A stretch of DNA of 64,000 bases from Luteimonas terricola (GTDB lineage: Bacteria; Pseudomonadota; Gammaproteobacteria; Xanthomonadales; Xanthomonadaceae): the NCBI RefSeq assembly GCF_004352845.1, contig NZ_SJRX01000001.1:310001-374000 (forward strand). Direction: 5' to 3'. The position numbers and the translations under genes are program-made. Positions 28,888 to 37,783 of the stretch are shown here, one piece after another. Position 1 is the stretch's first letter. Every line of letters begins with the position of its first letter. The notes under the pieces were generated by a model that did no database searches, had not been told where the DNA came from, and saw nothing but the letters and a program-made list of their open reading frames with translations.

Positions 28888-31848
28888 TTACCAGTTGAAT
28901 CCGATGGAGACCTTGAACGTACGTGTCGGCAGCGAGATGGCGTTGGGCCTGCCCCAGTTCGGGTTTTGCGGCTCGCCGGCACCGCCGCGCCAGTCATCGT
29001 AGCCGCTGTAATTGTCCCAGTTGAAGACGTTCAGCACGTCGGCCCGCAGCCGCAGTTGCAGATCGGTACCGGTGTCCCAGCGCTTCTCCACCGCGAAGTC
29101 GAACTGCTTGAAGTCCTCGTCTGGCGTATAGAACGAGAAGTGGCAGTACGCCCACTCCGGCATGTTGCAGTTCTGGTAGTAGCGCGGCGTCGCCGAGGCC
29201 AGGGTCAACTTGCCGGAGAAGGTCAGATCCCAGGGACCATCGAGGATGCCGGTGGCCACCAGCCTGTGGTCGGGCACCTTGCCCGGGAAGTCTCCGTAAT
29301 CCTCGATGCGTTCGGCGTTGAAGGCGCCGGGCCAGCCGTCCATCGGGCTGTTCTGCTCGGAGTCGGTGTAGGTGTAGGCGACCGTGGCCCCCCAGCCCGA
29401 GGACGGTGTGTAGCTCTTCGCCAGGCGCAGGAACAGGGCGTTGGAATCGGTCTCCAGCGCGTTGACCGTCAGGATCATGTTGCTGAAAGGGGCGAAGCCG
29501 GCGCCCCACGGCGGCGGATCGGTCGCTCCAGGCGGGTCGGAGGGGAAGAAGCCGCCGTCATCGAGCCGGTTGCCAAGCATGAAGGCGATGCCGTCGCGGC
29601 TGCGGATATGCGACAGCGTGACCTCGGCGATCCAGTCGTGGCCGAACATGTCGAAAGCATTGCGCATGCCAACGCTCAGCTGGTCGGAGTACGGCACCTC
29701 GAGGTCGTTGTGGTTGAGGAACACCTCGCGCGCCCCGCCGGCCACGGCGCTGGCGCGCAGCACCGCCGGATCCAGGTAGGCGGGGTCCCACTCGCGGCAG
29801 GTGGCGTCGGAGACCGTGTCGCAGGGATGCAGGGGCGTGTTGAAGTTGTACACGTACTGCCCCCAGCTGCCCTTGGACACCTCGTTCTGCAGGTAGTCGA
29901 ACAGGTTGCGATCGTAGGAGCGACCCACGCCACCGAAGACCACGTGGCGCTGGTCGCCATTGATGTCGTACGAGAAGCCCAGCCGCGGCGCGATGTTGTC
30001 GTCGTCGCGGCCGCGGTTGCTACCGGTGCTGATGAAGTCGCCGATGTCGACGCTGGAGCCGGGCAGGTTGGCGTTCGACGCCTCCAGCGCGGCAACCACG
30101 TCGGTCGGAGTCACGAAGTCCTCGTAGCTCGGCGTCTCCTCCACGTCCCAGCGCACGCCCATGTTGAGCGTCAGGTGCGCGTTGACCTCCCAGTCGTCCT
30201 GGATGTAGATGCCGAACTGGCTGTTGGCGGAATCCACGGTGCCATCGCCCAGGCCAGCCACCGGCGCACCGAACTCGACGTGCGTGGGCACCACCAGGCT
30301 TTCGTGGATGTCGTAGTAGAACTGCGGGTTGAACTTGTTCTGCTCCAGGGTGTGCAGGTCGATGGACTTGTACTTGAATCCCATCTTCACCGTGTGCCCG
30401 GCCCAGCCCATGTAGGTCAGGTCGTTCTGCAGCGACCAGCCTTCCTGGCCCTTGTCCTGGTAGTTGTCTCCGCCGCCCGTGTGGCCGATCGTCTCCCACC
30501 AGTTGCCGTCGCTCAGGATGTAGCCGGGCGCGAACAGTGCCGGCTGCGGGCTCCAGTACGACTCCTCGTAACCCAGGTGGGCATCGTTGAGCCAGTCACC
30601 GCTGCTGAACTGCCAGCGCAGGTCGACGCGGGTCTCCTCGTTGGTATTGTCGGTCGCCGCCGGCGGCAGGCGCTGGCCACCGACCTGGATCGTCTCCGAC
30701 TCTTCACGGTATTTGGTGCTGAGCTCGAACAGGTGCGCGTCGCCAACCTGCAGGTCGACCTTCGCGAACCACAGGTCCTCCTTGAACGGCGCCGTGATGG
30801 TGCCGGTGCCGTACTGCTCCCTGAACTCGGGGGGCAGTTCGCCCGGCAGGAAGCCGCGCCCGAACTCCAGGGTACGCGGCGACTGGTATTCCTTGGCCTC
30901 GTAGGCAATGAAGAAGTGCGCGACGTCGCGCACGATCGGGCCACCGAAGGTGGCGCCATACTGGGTTTCCTCGGACTCGGCTTTCGGCGCGCCGTTCTCC
31001 TCGAAGGTGCTCCTGGAGCGCCACTCGGTGCGGGTATGGTCGAGGAAGAAACTGCCCTCGAACTCGTTGCTGCCCGAGCGCGTGACCGCGACCACGGCGG
31101 CGCTGCTGAGCTGGTCGAACTCGGCCTTGTAGTTCTGGGTGATGACCTTGTATTCGCCGACCGCCGATTGCGGGAACGGATTGCCGCGGCTGGTGTCCTG
31201 CCCCGACACGCCACCGGTGGTGACGTAGTTCTTCTGGCCGACGCCGTCGATGAAGACGTTGACCGCGTTGGCGCTCTGCGCACCCGAGCGCAGGCGGGTA
31301 TTGCCGCTCGCGTCCTGGATGAACTGCATGCCCGGCACGGTGTCGGCGAAGGCCAGGAAGTTGCGCGTGCCCTGCGGCAGCGCCTCGATCTGCCGCTGGC
31401 TGACGTAGGTGGCGACTTCGGACGTGCGCGTCTCGGTCATCGTCTCGCCGGTCACGACCACGGCCGACATGTCCGTCGCGTCGCCGACAGGCGCGGACTC
31501 GGCCACGCCACCGACTCCAAGGTCGAGGGTGGCCACCTGGCCGACCGCCAGGGTCACCGTGCGGCTGTCCGCCCGCCCAGCCGCCTCCACGTCGATGCGG
31601 TACGTCCCCGGCGGCAGGCCCGCCAGCGAATAGCGGCCGTTGGCGGCGTCGACGCTGCGCGTGAGTCCAGAGGCGAGGTTGGTGGCGGTGACCCGCGCAT
31701 CGGCGGCCGGCGCAGAATCGACCATCACCTGGCCACGCAGCGAGGCCGAGGTGGACTGCGCAAACGCAGGAGTGGTGACCAGCATGCAGCCGGCCAGCGC
31801 GCAGCAAAGCAGCGAGCGTTCGAGTCTATGGATGTGCCTGGGGTTCAT
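28888..31848 (-). CDS. TonB-dependent receptor with carboxypeptidase-regulatory N-domain (Oar-like)
   Basis: Outer-membrane transporter that uses TonB energy to import large substrates. The 986-residue protein has a signal peptide ending PAFAQ. A carboxypeptidase-regulatory-like beta sandwich follows (about 35-110, RVTATNLASGLTRSVDAANGRYSLAGLPPGTY), then the plug (about 120-240, RNFLAFADTVPGMQF, VNVFIDGVGQKNY) and a beta-barrel ending in the aromatic TFKVSIGFNW. GGAGGG precedes the ATG at 31848. It lies 31 bases after lacI and three before the GH144 gene. By context it imports the glucan or its fragments. Confidence 0.93.
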   Translation of the reverse strand: MNPRHIHRLERSLLCCALAGCMLVTTPAFAQSTSASLRGQVMVDSAPAADARVTATNLASGLTRSVDAANGRYSLAGLPPGTYRIDVEAAGRADSRTVTLAVGQVATLDLGVGGVAESAPVGDATDMSAVVVTGETMTETRTSEVATYVSQRQIEALPQGTRNFLAFADTVPGMQFIQDASGNTRLRSGAQSANAVNVFIDGVGQKNYVTTGGVSGQDTSRGNPFPQSAVGEYKVITQNYKAEFDQLSSAAVVAVTRSGSNEFEGSFFLDHTRTEWRSRSTFEENGAPKAESEETQYGATFGGPIVRDVAHFFIAYEAKEYQSPRTLEFGRGFLPGELPPEFREQYGTGTITAPFKEDLWFAKVDLQVGDAHLFELSTKYREESETIQVGGQRLPPAATDNTNEETRVDLRWQFSSGDWLNDAHLGYEESYWSPQPALFAPGYILSDGNWWETIGHTGGGDNYQDKGQEGWSLQNDLTYMGWAGHTVKMGFKYKSIDLHTLEQNKFNPQFYYDIHESLVVPTHVEFGAPVAGLGDGTVDSANSQFGIYIQDDWEVNAHLTLNMGVRWDVEETPSYEDFVTPTDVVAALEASNANLPGSSVDIGDFISTGSNRGRDDDNIAPRLGFSYDINGDQRHVVFGGVGRSYDRNLFDYLQNEVSKGSWGQYVYNFNTPLHPCDTVSDATCREWDPAYLDPAVLRASAVAGGAREVFLNHNDLEVPYSDQLSVGMRNAFDMFGHDWIAEVTLSHIRSRDGIAFMLGNRLDDGGFFPSDPPGATDPPPWGAGFAPFSNMILTVNALETDSNALFLRLAKSYTPSSGWGATVAYTYTDSEQNSPMDGWPGAFNAERIEDYGDFPGKVPDHRLVATGILDGPWDLTFSGKLTLASATPRYYQNCNMPEWAYCHFSFYTPDEDFKQFDFAVEKRWDTGTDLQLRLRADVLNVFNWDNYSGYDDWRGGAGEPQNPNWGRPNAISLPTRTFKVSIGFNW

Positions 31849-31879
31849 TCGCGTCCCTCCCGGGGGTGACGGGCCTGTT

Positions 31880-32875
31880 TCATCTGCGGCGGCTTGATTC
31901 TCGGACCACGAGTTCCGGCACCACGGGGAGCACTGCCGCGGCGCCCTCCCCGTCCGCCGGAACGATCAGCGCGCGCATCGCACGCGCACCGAGTTCGGCG
32001 ATGTCTACCTTCATCGTGGTGAGCGTCGGGTGCACGTGGCGCGCAAGCGGAATGTCGTCGAAACCCGCGACCAGGATCTGGCCGGGCACGCGTACGCCCG
32101 CAGCCGCCAGCGCCTGCAGGCAACCGAGCGCCATCATGTCGTTGGCGGCAAACACGGCGTCCGGCCGGCGCCCGGCCTGCAGGATGGCCTGCACGCCGCG
32201 CTGTCCCGAAGCCTCGTCGAAGCCACCCGGCAGCACCCACGGCTGCGTGCCGGGCATCAGCGCTTCGAGTTCGTCGCGATGGCCCTGCAGGCGCTCCCGC
32301 GCCTCGTGGTTGTCGTCGGGGCCGGCGATGAAAGCGATGCAGCGGCTGCCGGCCTCGACCAGGTGCCGGGTCATGGCACGCGCGCCGCCGCGGTTGTCCA
32401 CGTGGATCCCCGCGCGGCCACCTTCAGCGGCTGGCGTATTGATGAGGACGGCAGGCAGGCCAGGCGGCAGGTGCCCCGACAGGACCCGGGCGGCCTCGTC
32501 GGTGGGCGCCATCACCAGCACCCCATCCACGCGGCCACGCATCGCCTGCAGCGCGGCACCCTGTTCGCGGGCATCGCCATGGTCGCTCGAGACCAGCATG
32601 TGCAGGCCATGGGCACGCGCCACCTGGCCGATGCCGCGGATCAGCTCGGAAAAGAATTCGCCGTGGAGGTCCGGCAGGACCACGCCGACGGTGTGCGTAC
32701 GCCGGCTGCTCAGCGCGCGCGCCGCCTGGTGCGGGGCGTAGTCGAGCGCGCGGGCGACGGCCAGCACGCGCTCGCGCACGGCGGGGGCGACGTTGCCCTG
32801 GTCGTTGATGGCCCGCGACACCGTGGCGACCGACACCCCGGCTTCGCGCGCCACATCCTTGATGGTGATCGCCAT
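31880..32875 (-). CDS. LacI-family transcriptional regulator of the glucan locus
   Basis: A sugar-responsive repressor. The 331-residue protein has the LacI helix-turn-helix at 1-50 (TIKDVAREAGVSVATVSRAIN, then the hinge helix YAPHQAARALSSRRTHTVGV) and a periplasmic-binding-protein-like effector domain. ATG 32875 is chosen because GAGGGG precedes it; an in-frame GTG at 32890 is less likely. It is the first gene of a run of eight tightly spaced minus-strand genes down to 20256. A perfect 16-base palindrome sits 31 bases upstream, so it probably represses itself and the whole operon. Confidence 0.93.
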   Translation of the reverse strand: MAITIKDVAREAGVSVATVSRAINDQGNVAPAVRERVLAVARALDYAPHQAARALSSRRTHTVGVVLPDLHGEFFSELIRGIGQVARAHGLHMLVSSDHGDAREQGAALQAMRGRVDGVLVMAPTDEAARVLSGHLPPGLPAVLINTPAAEGGRAGIHVDNRGGARAMTRHLVEAGSRCIAFIAGPDDNHEARERLQGHRDELEALMPGTQPWVLPGGFDEASGQRGVQAILQAGRRPDAVFAANDMMALGCLQALAAAGVRVPGQILVAGFDDIPLARHVHPTLTTMKVDIAELGARAMRALIVPADGEGAAAVLPVVPELVVRESSRRR

Positions 32876-32905
32876 CGACCCCTCGCACACGCTGGATCGG
32901 GTCGA

Positions 32906-32921
32906 ATGTAAACGTTTACAT
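32906..32921. promoter_or_regulatory. LacI-type operator upstream of the glucan operon
   Basis: ATGTAAACGTTTACAT is a perfect 16-base palindrome with the central CG typical of LacI-family operators. It lies just upstream of the lacI-type gene, and a degenerate copy is at 18010-18025 before the divergent ATPase and beta-glucosidase genes. Confidence 0.8.
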
Positions 32922-32992
32922 GCCGCCCGGCAAAGGCCGCCGGTGCTGCGATGCAGCAGCCCCCCGGGTGGGTCAGTCGATGGTGCTGGCGG

Positions 32993-33292
32993 TCACGGCA
33001 ACACCTTCCGGAACGGCCGCACTTCGACGCTGGCGTACACGCCCGCAGCGACATAGGGATCGGCATCGGCCCAGGCGCGGGCGTCTTCGAGCGACTCGAA
33101 GCGGGCGATCACGATGCTGCCGCTGAAGCCCGCCGGGCCCGGGTCCTCGGCGTCGACCGCCGGGCACGGGCCGGCCACCAGCAGGCGGCCGTCGTCCCGC
33201 AGGGCCCGCAGGCGCGCAAGATGCGCATCGCGCGCCGCGCTCCGCTTGCCGAGGACGTCCGCGCCGTCACGCCCTTCGATCGCATACCACAT
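32993..33292 (-). CDS. YciI-like protein
   Basis: The 99-residue protein matches the YciI/YCII domain: [10 protein letters not shown] at the start, [22 protein letters not shown] with a conserved His, and [28 protein letters not shown] at the end. The family has a ferredoxin-like dimeric alpha-beta barrel; no reaction is established for this branch. It is read toward the glucan operon and away from scpA. No signal peptide. Confidence 0.88.
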   Translation of the reverse strand: MWYAIEGRDGADVLGKRSAARDAHLARLRALRDDGRLLVAGPCPAVDAEDPGPAGFSGSIVIARFESLEDARAWADADPYVAAGVYASVEVRPFRKVLP

Positions 33293-33647
33293 CGGCCCTG
33301 CTCCACTGTCTCGCCTGCAATGGCGGGTATCCTACTAGCCGCAACCCGCAATGAAGCCGCGATGCGGCCGGGCTGGACAAGCCGCATCCCCTGCCCGTAC
33401 CCTGAAGCCCGGTTCCGAGGCCGGAACGCAGTGGCGGCGACGTGCCCGCCCGTCCTGTCCCCGTCGGCCCGACCACACCTCACCACCATCGCGCCGCCTC
33501 GGCCGCCTGCCGTCGCGCGCGGCCGGGCATGGTCAGGTCCTGCAATGCCCCGCGGCGTCCAGCCGCAAAGACGTGGACCGCGGCTCCAACCCGAGCCCGG
33601 CCCTTGCCGTCCAATGTTCCAGTGGCCCGGAGGGGGCCGCCAAACCG
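33293..33647. other. 355-base region between divergent yciI-like and scpA genes
   Basis: It must hold the promoters of both genes. TATCCT (plus) and TAGGAT (minus) at about 33328-33334 are possible -10 boxes for scpA and the YciI gene, without convincing -35 partners. The rest, 33360-33640, is GC-rich with no repeat, RNA gene or credible start; open frames there are unlike any protein I know. Confidence 0.5.
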
Positions 33648-34586
33648 ATGACCCAAGCCGGTCCAGACACCGCCGCCGTACCCGAGTCCGACGCCCCGGC
33701 GTCCGGGAGCCATCCGCTGCAGCAGGAGTTCGCGCTGGCAACGGTGCACGGCCAGCCGCTGCTGCAGATGCCGCAGGACCTCTACATCCCGCCGGATGCG
33801 CTCGAGGTCATCCTCGAGGCCTTCGAAGGCCCGCTGGACCTGCTGCTGTACCTGATCCGCCGCCAGAACCTCGACATCCTCGACATCCCGGTGGCGGAGA
33901 TCACGCGCCAGTACGTGACCTACATCGACGTCATGCAGGAGCTGCGCTTCGAGTTGGCGGCCGAATACCTGGTGATGGCCGCGATCCTGGCCGAGATCAA
34001 GTCGCGGATGCTGCTGCCGCGGCCGCCGCTCGAGGAAGGCCTGGAAGACGACCCGCGCGCCGACCTCGTCCGCCGCCTGCAGGAGTACGAGCGCTTCAAG
34101 CAGGCCGCCGAGGACGTCGACGCCCTGCCGCGCATGGACCGCGACACCGCGCCGGCGCAGGCCTTCATGCCCGAGCGCAACGTCCACCGCGAGCCGCCGC
34201 CGGTGGATCTGCGCGAGATGCTGCTGGCCCTGCACGACGTGCTCAAGCGCGCCGACCTGTTCACCGGGCACGCCATCAAGCGCGACGCCCTGAGCGTGCG
34301 CCAGCGCATGGGCGAGCTGCTCACCCGGCTCGAGGACGGTGCCTTCCACCGCTTCGAGCAGCTGTTCGAGCCCCGCGAGGGCCGGCTTGGCGTGGTGGTC
34401 ACCTTCCTGTCGATCCTCGAGCTGGCCAAGGAGCAGCTGCTCGACGTGGTGCAGGAGGAGCCGCTGGCGCCGATCTACGTCAAGTCGCTGGCCGTGGCGC
34501 GCGAGGACGGCCCGCCGCTGGAGTTCGCCAGCGAGTTCGACGACGACATCGAGCCCGCCGCCAACGATGACGACGCGGCGCGCTGA
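33648..34586 (+). CDS. scpA: segregation and condensation protein A
   Basis: ScpA is the kleisin that bridges the two Smc heads in the SMC-ScpAB condensin. The 312-residue protein has an N-terminal extension of about 50 residues, then the kleisin core EAFEGPLDLLLYLIRRQNLDILDIPVAEI (about 58-86), AAEYLVMAAILAEIKSRMLLP, and a C-terminal winged helix (VVTFLSILELAKEQLLDVVQEEPLAPIYV). The ATG at 33648 is preceded by GGAGGGGG. scpB follows after 27 bases. Smc is encoded at 6.7-10.3 kb. Confidence 0.95.
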   Translation: MTQAGPDTAAVPESDAPASGSHPLQQEFALATVHGQPLLQMPQDLYIPPDALEVILEAFEGPLDLLLYLIRRQNLDILDIPVAEITRQYVTYIDVMQELRFELAAEYLVMAAILAEIKSRMLLPRPPLEEGLEDDPRADLVRRLQEYERFKQAAEDVDALPRMDRDTAPAQAFMPERNVHREPPPVDLREMLLALHDVLKRADLFTGHAIKRDALSVRQRMGELLTRLEDGAFHRFEQLFEPREGRLGVVVTFLSILELAKEQLLDVVQEEPLAPIYVKSLAVAREDGPPLEFASEFDDDIEPAANDDDAAR

Positions 34587-34613
34587 CGCACCGCTTCCTG
34601 CCACAGGACACCC

Positions 34614-35357
34614 ATGGATCCGCAACTGATCAAACGCATCGTCGAAGCCGCGCTGCTGGCCGCCAGCCAACCGCTGACCGTGGTGCAGCTCAACGGCCTG
34701 TTCCCGCTCGATGAGCCCGCGCCCGACGGCAGCATCCCGCAGGCGCTGGACGCCCTGCAGGCCGACTGCGCCGAACGCGGCGTGGAGCTGGTCGAGGTCG
34801 CGTCGGGCTGGCGCTACCAGGTGAAAGCCGACGTCCACCCCTGGGTGGCGCGGCTGTGGACCGAGCGCCAGGTCAAGTACACGCGTGCAACGCTCGAGAC
34901 CCTGGCCCTGATCGCCTACCGCCAGCCGATCACCCGCGGCGAGATCGAACAGGTCCGCGGCGTCGCCACCAACAGCAACATCATCAAGGCGCTGGAAGAA
35001 CGCGAGTGGATTCGCGTCGTCGGCCACCGCGACATGCCCGGCAAGCCCGAGCTGCTCGGCACCACCAAGGGCTTCCTCGACTATTTCGGCCTCAAGCGCC
35101 TGGACGAACTGCCGCCGCTGTCCGAGCTCAAGGATTTCGGCGAACTGGAGCCGCAACTGCGGTTCGAACCCGAAGCCGCCAGCGACGGGGACAGCACCGC
35201 CGATGCGATGCCGCTCGGCGACATCGCCGCCGGCAACGACACTGAAAACAACACCGTGGATTCCGCGGATACCGAACCAAGCCCGCCGCAAGACGCGGCA
35301 CGACAAGAAGATGCCCTCGCCGTCGAAGGCGACAGCACCGGAGTGGAAGAAGAATGA
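34614..35357 (+). CDS. scpB: segregation and condensation protein B
   Basis: ScpB is the winged-helix dimer that binds ScpA. The 247-residue protein shows LIKRIVEAALLAASQPLTVVQL, the second winged helix TRATLETLALIAYRQPITRGEIEQVRGV and KPELLGTTKGFLDYFGLKRLDELPPL. A poorly conserved acidic tail of about 65 residues follows (TADAMPLGDIAAGND to EEE). It has GGACA before the ATG, and its stop overlaps rluB by four bases (ATGA). Confidence 0.95.
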   Translation: MDPQLIKRIVEAALLAASQPLTVVQLNGLFPLDEPAPDGSIPQALDALQADCAERGVELVEVASGWRYQVKADVHPWVARLWTERQVKYTRATLETLALIAYRQPITRGEIEQVRGVATNSNIIKALEEREWIRVVGHRDMPGKPELLGTTKGFLDYFGLKRLDELPPLSELKDFGELEPQLRFEPEAASDGDSTADAMPLGDIAAGNDTENNTVDSADTEPSPPQDAARQEDALAVEGDSTGVEEE

Positions 35358-36910
35358 CCCAAGACAAGACAGGCGGCCGCAAGCTGTCGCTGAAGCGCAG
35401 CACCGACACCGCCACCGACGCACCCGATGCGCCCCGCCTGGAAGAACGCCTGCACAAGGTGCTGGCCCAGGCCGGCCTGGGTTCGCGCCGCGCGCTCGAG
35501 CAGCGCATCGCCGAAGGCCTGGTCAAGGTCAACGGCGAGATCGCACAGGTCGGCGTGAGCGTCGGCGGCGGTGACCGCGTCGAACTGGACGGCAAGACCT
35601 TCGTCGCCAGCGCGCTCACCGAGCCGGCGCGCGTGCTGCTCTACAACAAGCCCGAGGGTGAAGTGACCACGCGCGAGGATCCCGAGGGCCGGCCGACGAT
35701 CTTCGATGCCCTGCCCGCGCTCAAGGGCGCGCGCTGGATCGCGATCGGGCGCCTGGACATCAACACCACCGGCCTGCTGCTGCTGACCACCGACGGCGAG
35801 CTCGCCAACGCGATGATGCACCCCTCGTTCGAGATCGAGCGCGAGTACGTCTGCCGCGTGCGCGCGCCCGAGGGCGAGGAAACGGTGGCCGAGGGCATCG
35901 TCGACCGCCTGCGCCGCGGCGTCGTGCTCGACGACGGCCCGGCGAAGTTCGACGAGATCAAGCGCATCGGCGGCACAGACTCCAACGAATGGTTCCAGGT
36001 GCTGCTCAAGGAGGGCCGCAACCGCGAGGTGCGCCGCCTGTGGGAGTCGCAGGGCTGCCAGGTCAGCCGCCTCAAGCGCGTGCGCTACGGACCGGTGGAG
36101 CTGCCCCAGCCGCTGCTGCGCGGGCAGTCGCAGGAGCTGTCCGACGACAAGGTGCAGTCGCTTCGCGCGAAGCTCGGCCTCGAGGACGGCGCCCCCGCCG
36201 CCCTCACCCTGCTGCCGGTGATCGGCCAGCGCCGCGCCGCCAAGTCCACGGTGCACGTCGGCGGCCAGCACCGCAGCAATGGCTATGTCGGCGGCCACAG
36301 CACCGCCGACGAAGGCCGCGAACTGCGCCGCTTCGACAACGTCCGCGAGGACCGCGGCCGTCGCGGTCAGCGCAAGCCCTCCGGCGGCCTGACGGTCACC
36401 GGCGAGGCCGCTGCGCGCCAGTCGCACAATCCGCTCAAGGCGCGCAAGGACAAGCGCGCCCTGCCCGAAGGCAATCCCGCCACGTTCCGCAGCTGGTACG
36501 TGCCCGATGGCGTCGACACCGGCCCGTCGGGGCATCGCAACGCGGGTCCGGCGGGTGCGCGCAAACCCGGCGGCCCCGGTGGCGGTCCTCGCAAGCCGGG
36601 TGGCGCGGGTCGGCCTGGCGGCGCAGGCCGGCCGGCACGCGCGGCGCATCCCTACGGACATCCGGGCAACGCGCCGGTCTTCCCCTCCGACCACGCCACC
36701 CCCGGTGGCGCACATGACCGGCCCCGCGGTCCGCGCACCGGTCGTCCCGGCGGAAAGCCGGGCGGTGGAAAGCCCGGCGGTGGCAAGCCCGGCGGCGGGC
36801 GTCCCGGCGCCGGCGCGCGTCCGGGCGGCAATACCCGGCCGGGCGGACGCCCGCAGGGCGCGGGTCCACGCGGGCCGCGCAGCGGCGGCGGCGGCCGCCG
36901 CGGCGCCTGA
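35354..36910 (+). CDS. rluB: 23S rRNA pseudouridine synthase RluB with long Gly/Pro/Arg-rich tail
   Basis: RluB makes pseudouridine 2605 in 23S rRNA. The 518-residue protein has an S4 RNA-binding domain (28-75, RLEERLHKVLAQAGLGSRRALEQ) and a catalytic domain with IGRLDINTTGLLLLT (Asp135 nucleophile) and LLKEGRNREVRRLWESQGCQVSRLKRVRYG. Beyond residue 275 it carries about 240 residues of basic, Gly/Pro/Arg-rich low-complexity sequence (KPGGGKPGGG, RPGAGARPGG). Such tails occur in the Xanthomonadaceae orthologues but are absent from E. coli RluB (291). They may add unspecific RNA binding. The start ATG overlaps scpB. Confidence 0.93.
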   Translation: MTQDKTGGRKLSLKRSTDTATDAPDAPRLEERLHKVLAQAGLGSRRALEQRIAEGLVKVNGEIAQVGVSVGGGDRVELDGKTFVASALTEPARVLLYNKPEGEVTTREDPEGRPTIFDALPALKGARWIAIGRLDINTTGLLLLTTDGELANAMMHPSFEIEREYVCRVRAPEGEETVAEGIVDRLRRGVVLDDGPAKFDEIKRIGGTDSNEWFQVLLKEGRNREVRRLWESQGCQVSRLKRVRYGPVELPQPLLRGQSQELSDDKVQSLRAKLGLEDGAPAALTLLPVIGQRRAAKSTVHVGGQHRSNGYVGGHSTADEGRELRRFDNVREDRGRRGQRKPSGGLTVTGEAAARQSHNPLKARKDKRALPEGNPATFRSWYVPDGVDTGPSGHRNAGPAGARKPGGPGGGPRKPGGAGRPGGAGRPARAAHPYGHPGNAPVFPSDHATPGGAHDRPRGPRTGRPGGKPGGGKPGGGKPGGGRPGAGARPGGNTRPGGRPQGAGPRGPRSGGGGRRGA

Positions 36911-36916
36911 GCCCGG

Positions 36917-37711
36917 TCAGTCCGCGAGCGTGAACGCATCCCCGTCGCGCAGCGCGGGGAAATGCTCGCGATGGGCCGCCAGCGTGCCGGCGAGCAGGGT
37001 CGTGGTCACCACCACCTCCTCGTCGGCGCACTCGCTGAGCGGCGCACCGAGGAAGTCGATCACCGCGCTGTCGCCGGAGTACGCCAGGCCGTTGCCGTCA
37101 CGCCCGACGCGGTTGAGTCCGGCGACGTAGCACAGGTTCTCGATCGCCCGCGCGCGCAGCAGCGTCTTCCAGGCATACGCGCGCGCGGCCGGCCAGTTCG
37201 CCACGTACAACTGCAGGTCGAAATCGGGCCTGCCCGTCGCGTCGAGGGTATTGCGCGCGAACACCGGGAAGCGCAGGTCGTAGCAGACCAGCGGATTGAT
37301 GCGCCAGCCCTTGAGTTCCACCACCAGGCGGTCGCGACCGGCGGCATAGCGCTCGTGCTCGCGCGCGTAGGTGAACAGGTGGCGCTTGTCGTAGTACTGC
37401 AGCCCGCCGTCGGGCGTGGCCCAGAGCATGCGGTTGTAGACGCGGCCGTCGTCGCGCAGCTGCACGCTGCCGCTCACCACCACGCCCAGCGCGGCGGCCT
37501 GGTCGCGCATCCAGCGCACGGTGGGCCCGTCCATGCCCTCGGCCTGGTCGATGGCCTCGTTGCTGAAGCCGCTGGTGAATGTTTCCGGCAGCAACACCAG
37601 GTCGGTGATGCCGCGCAGCGGCGCGATCAGTTCACCGTAGTACTCGCGGTTGCCACTGGGGTCGTGCCAGAGCGTTTCGCCCTGGACCAGAGAGATGCGC
37701 AGATTGTCCAT
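36917..37711 (-). CDS. yafV: omega-amidase YafV (nitrilase superfamily)
   Basis: YafV-type omega-amidases hydrolyse alpha-ketoglutaramate, the product of glutamine-dependent transamination of 4-methylthio-2-oxobutyrate in methionine salvage. The 264-residue protein has the nitrilase triad Glu43 (LLPETFTSGF), Lys109 (YYDKRHLF) and Cys143 (LVCYDLRFP). The gene is convergent with rluB (six bases apart). It lies downstream of the aminotransferase gene in the same direction, the order expected if both act in the same step. A TAAGAT six bases before the ATG suggests a separate leaderless message. Confidence 0.93.
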   Translation of the reverse strand: MDNLRISLVQGETLWHDPSGNREYYGELIAPLRGITDLVLLPETFTSGFSNEAIDQAEGMDGPTVRWMRDQAAALGVVVSGSVQLRDDGRVYNRMLWATPDGGLQYYDKRHLFTYAREHERYAAGRDRLVVELKGWRINPLVCYDLRFPVFARNTLDATGRPDFDLQLYVANWPAARAYAWKTLLRARAIENLCYVAGLNRVGRDGNGLAYSGDSAVIDFLGAPLSECADEEVVVTTTLLAGTLAAHREHFPALRDGDAFTLAD

Positions 37712-37717
37712 GACCCG

Positions 37718-37723
37718 ATCTTA
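37718..37723 (-). promoter_or_regulatory. -10-like hexamer before yafV
   Basis: TAAGAT on the minus strand, then six bases, then ATG, without a Shine-Dalgarno sequence. It would let yafV be made from a leaderless message independent of ybdL. Confidence 0.35.
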
Positions 37724-37783
37724 GTCCGCCCGCGCGACGAGGGATCCTTCCCTGCCCCTGTCCGTGTCCCCGGCCTGCGCCGG

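Noticed and set aside
25825..31869. A 2014-codon open frame on the plus strand across the glucan operon
   Set aside because: It runs antisense to six well-supported genes, its product is a low-complexity mixture rich in Arg, His, Gly and Val with no domain, and such frames are common in high-GC DNA.
36740..36840. Tandem short repeats in the rluB 3' end considered as a CRISPR or minisatellite
   Set aside because: They encode the in-frame KPGGG-type tail, units are short and imperfect, and no spacers are present.
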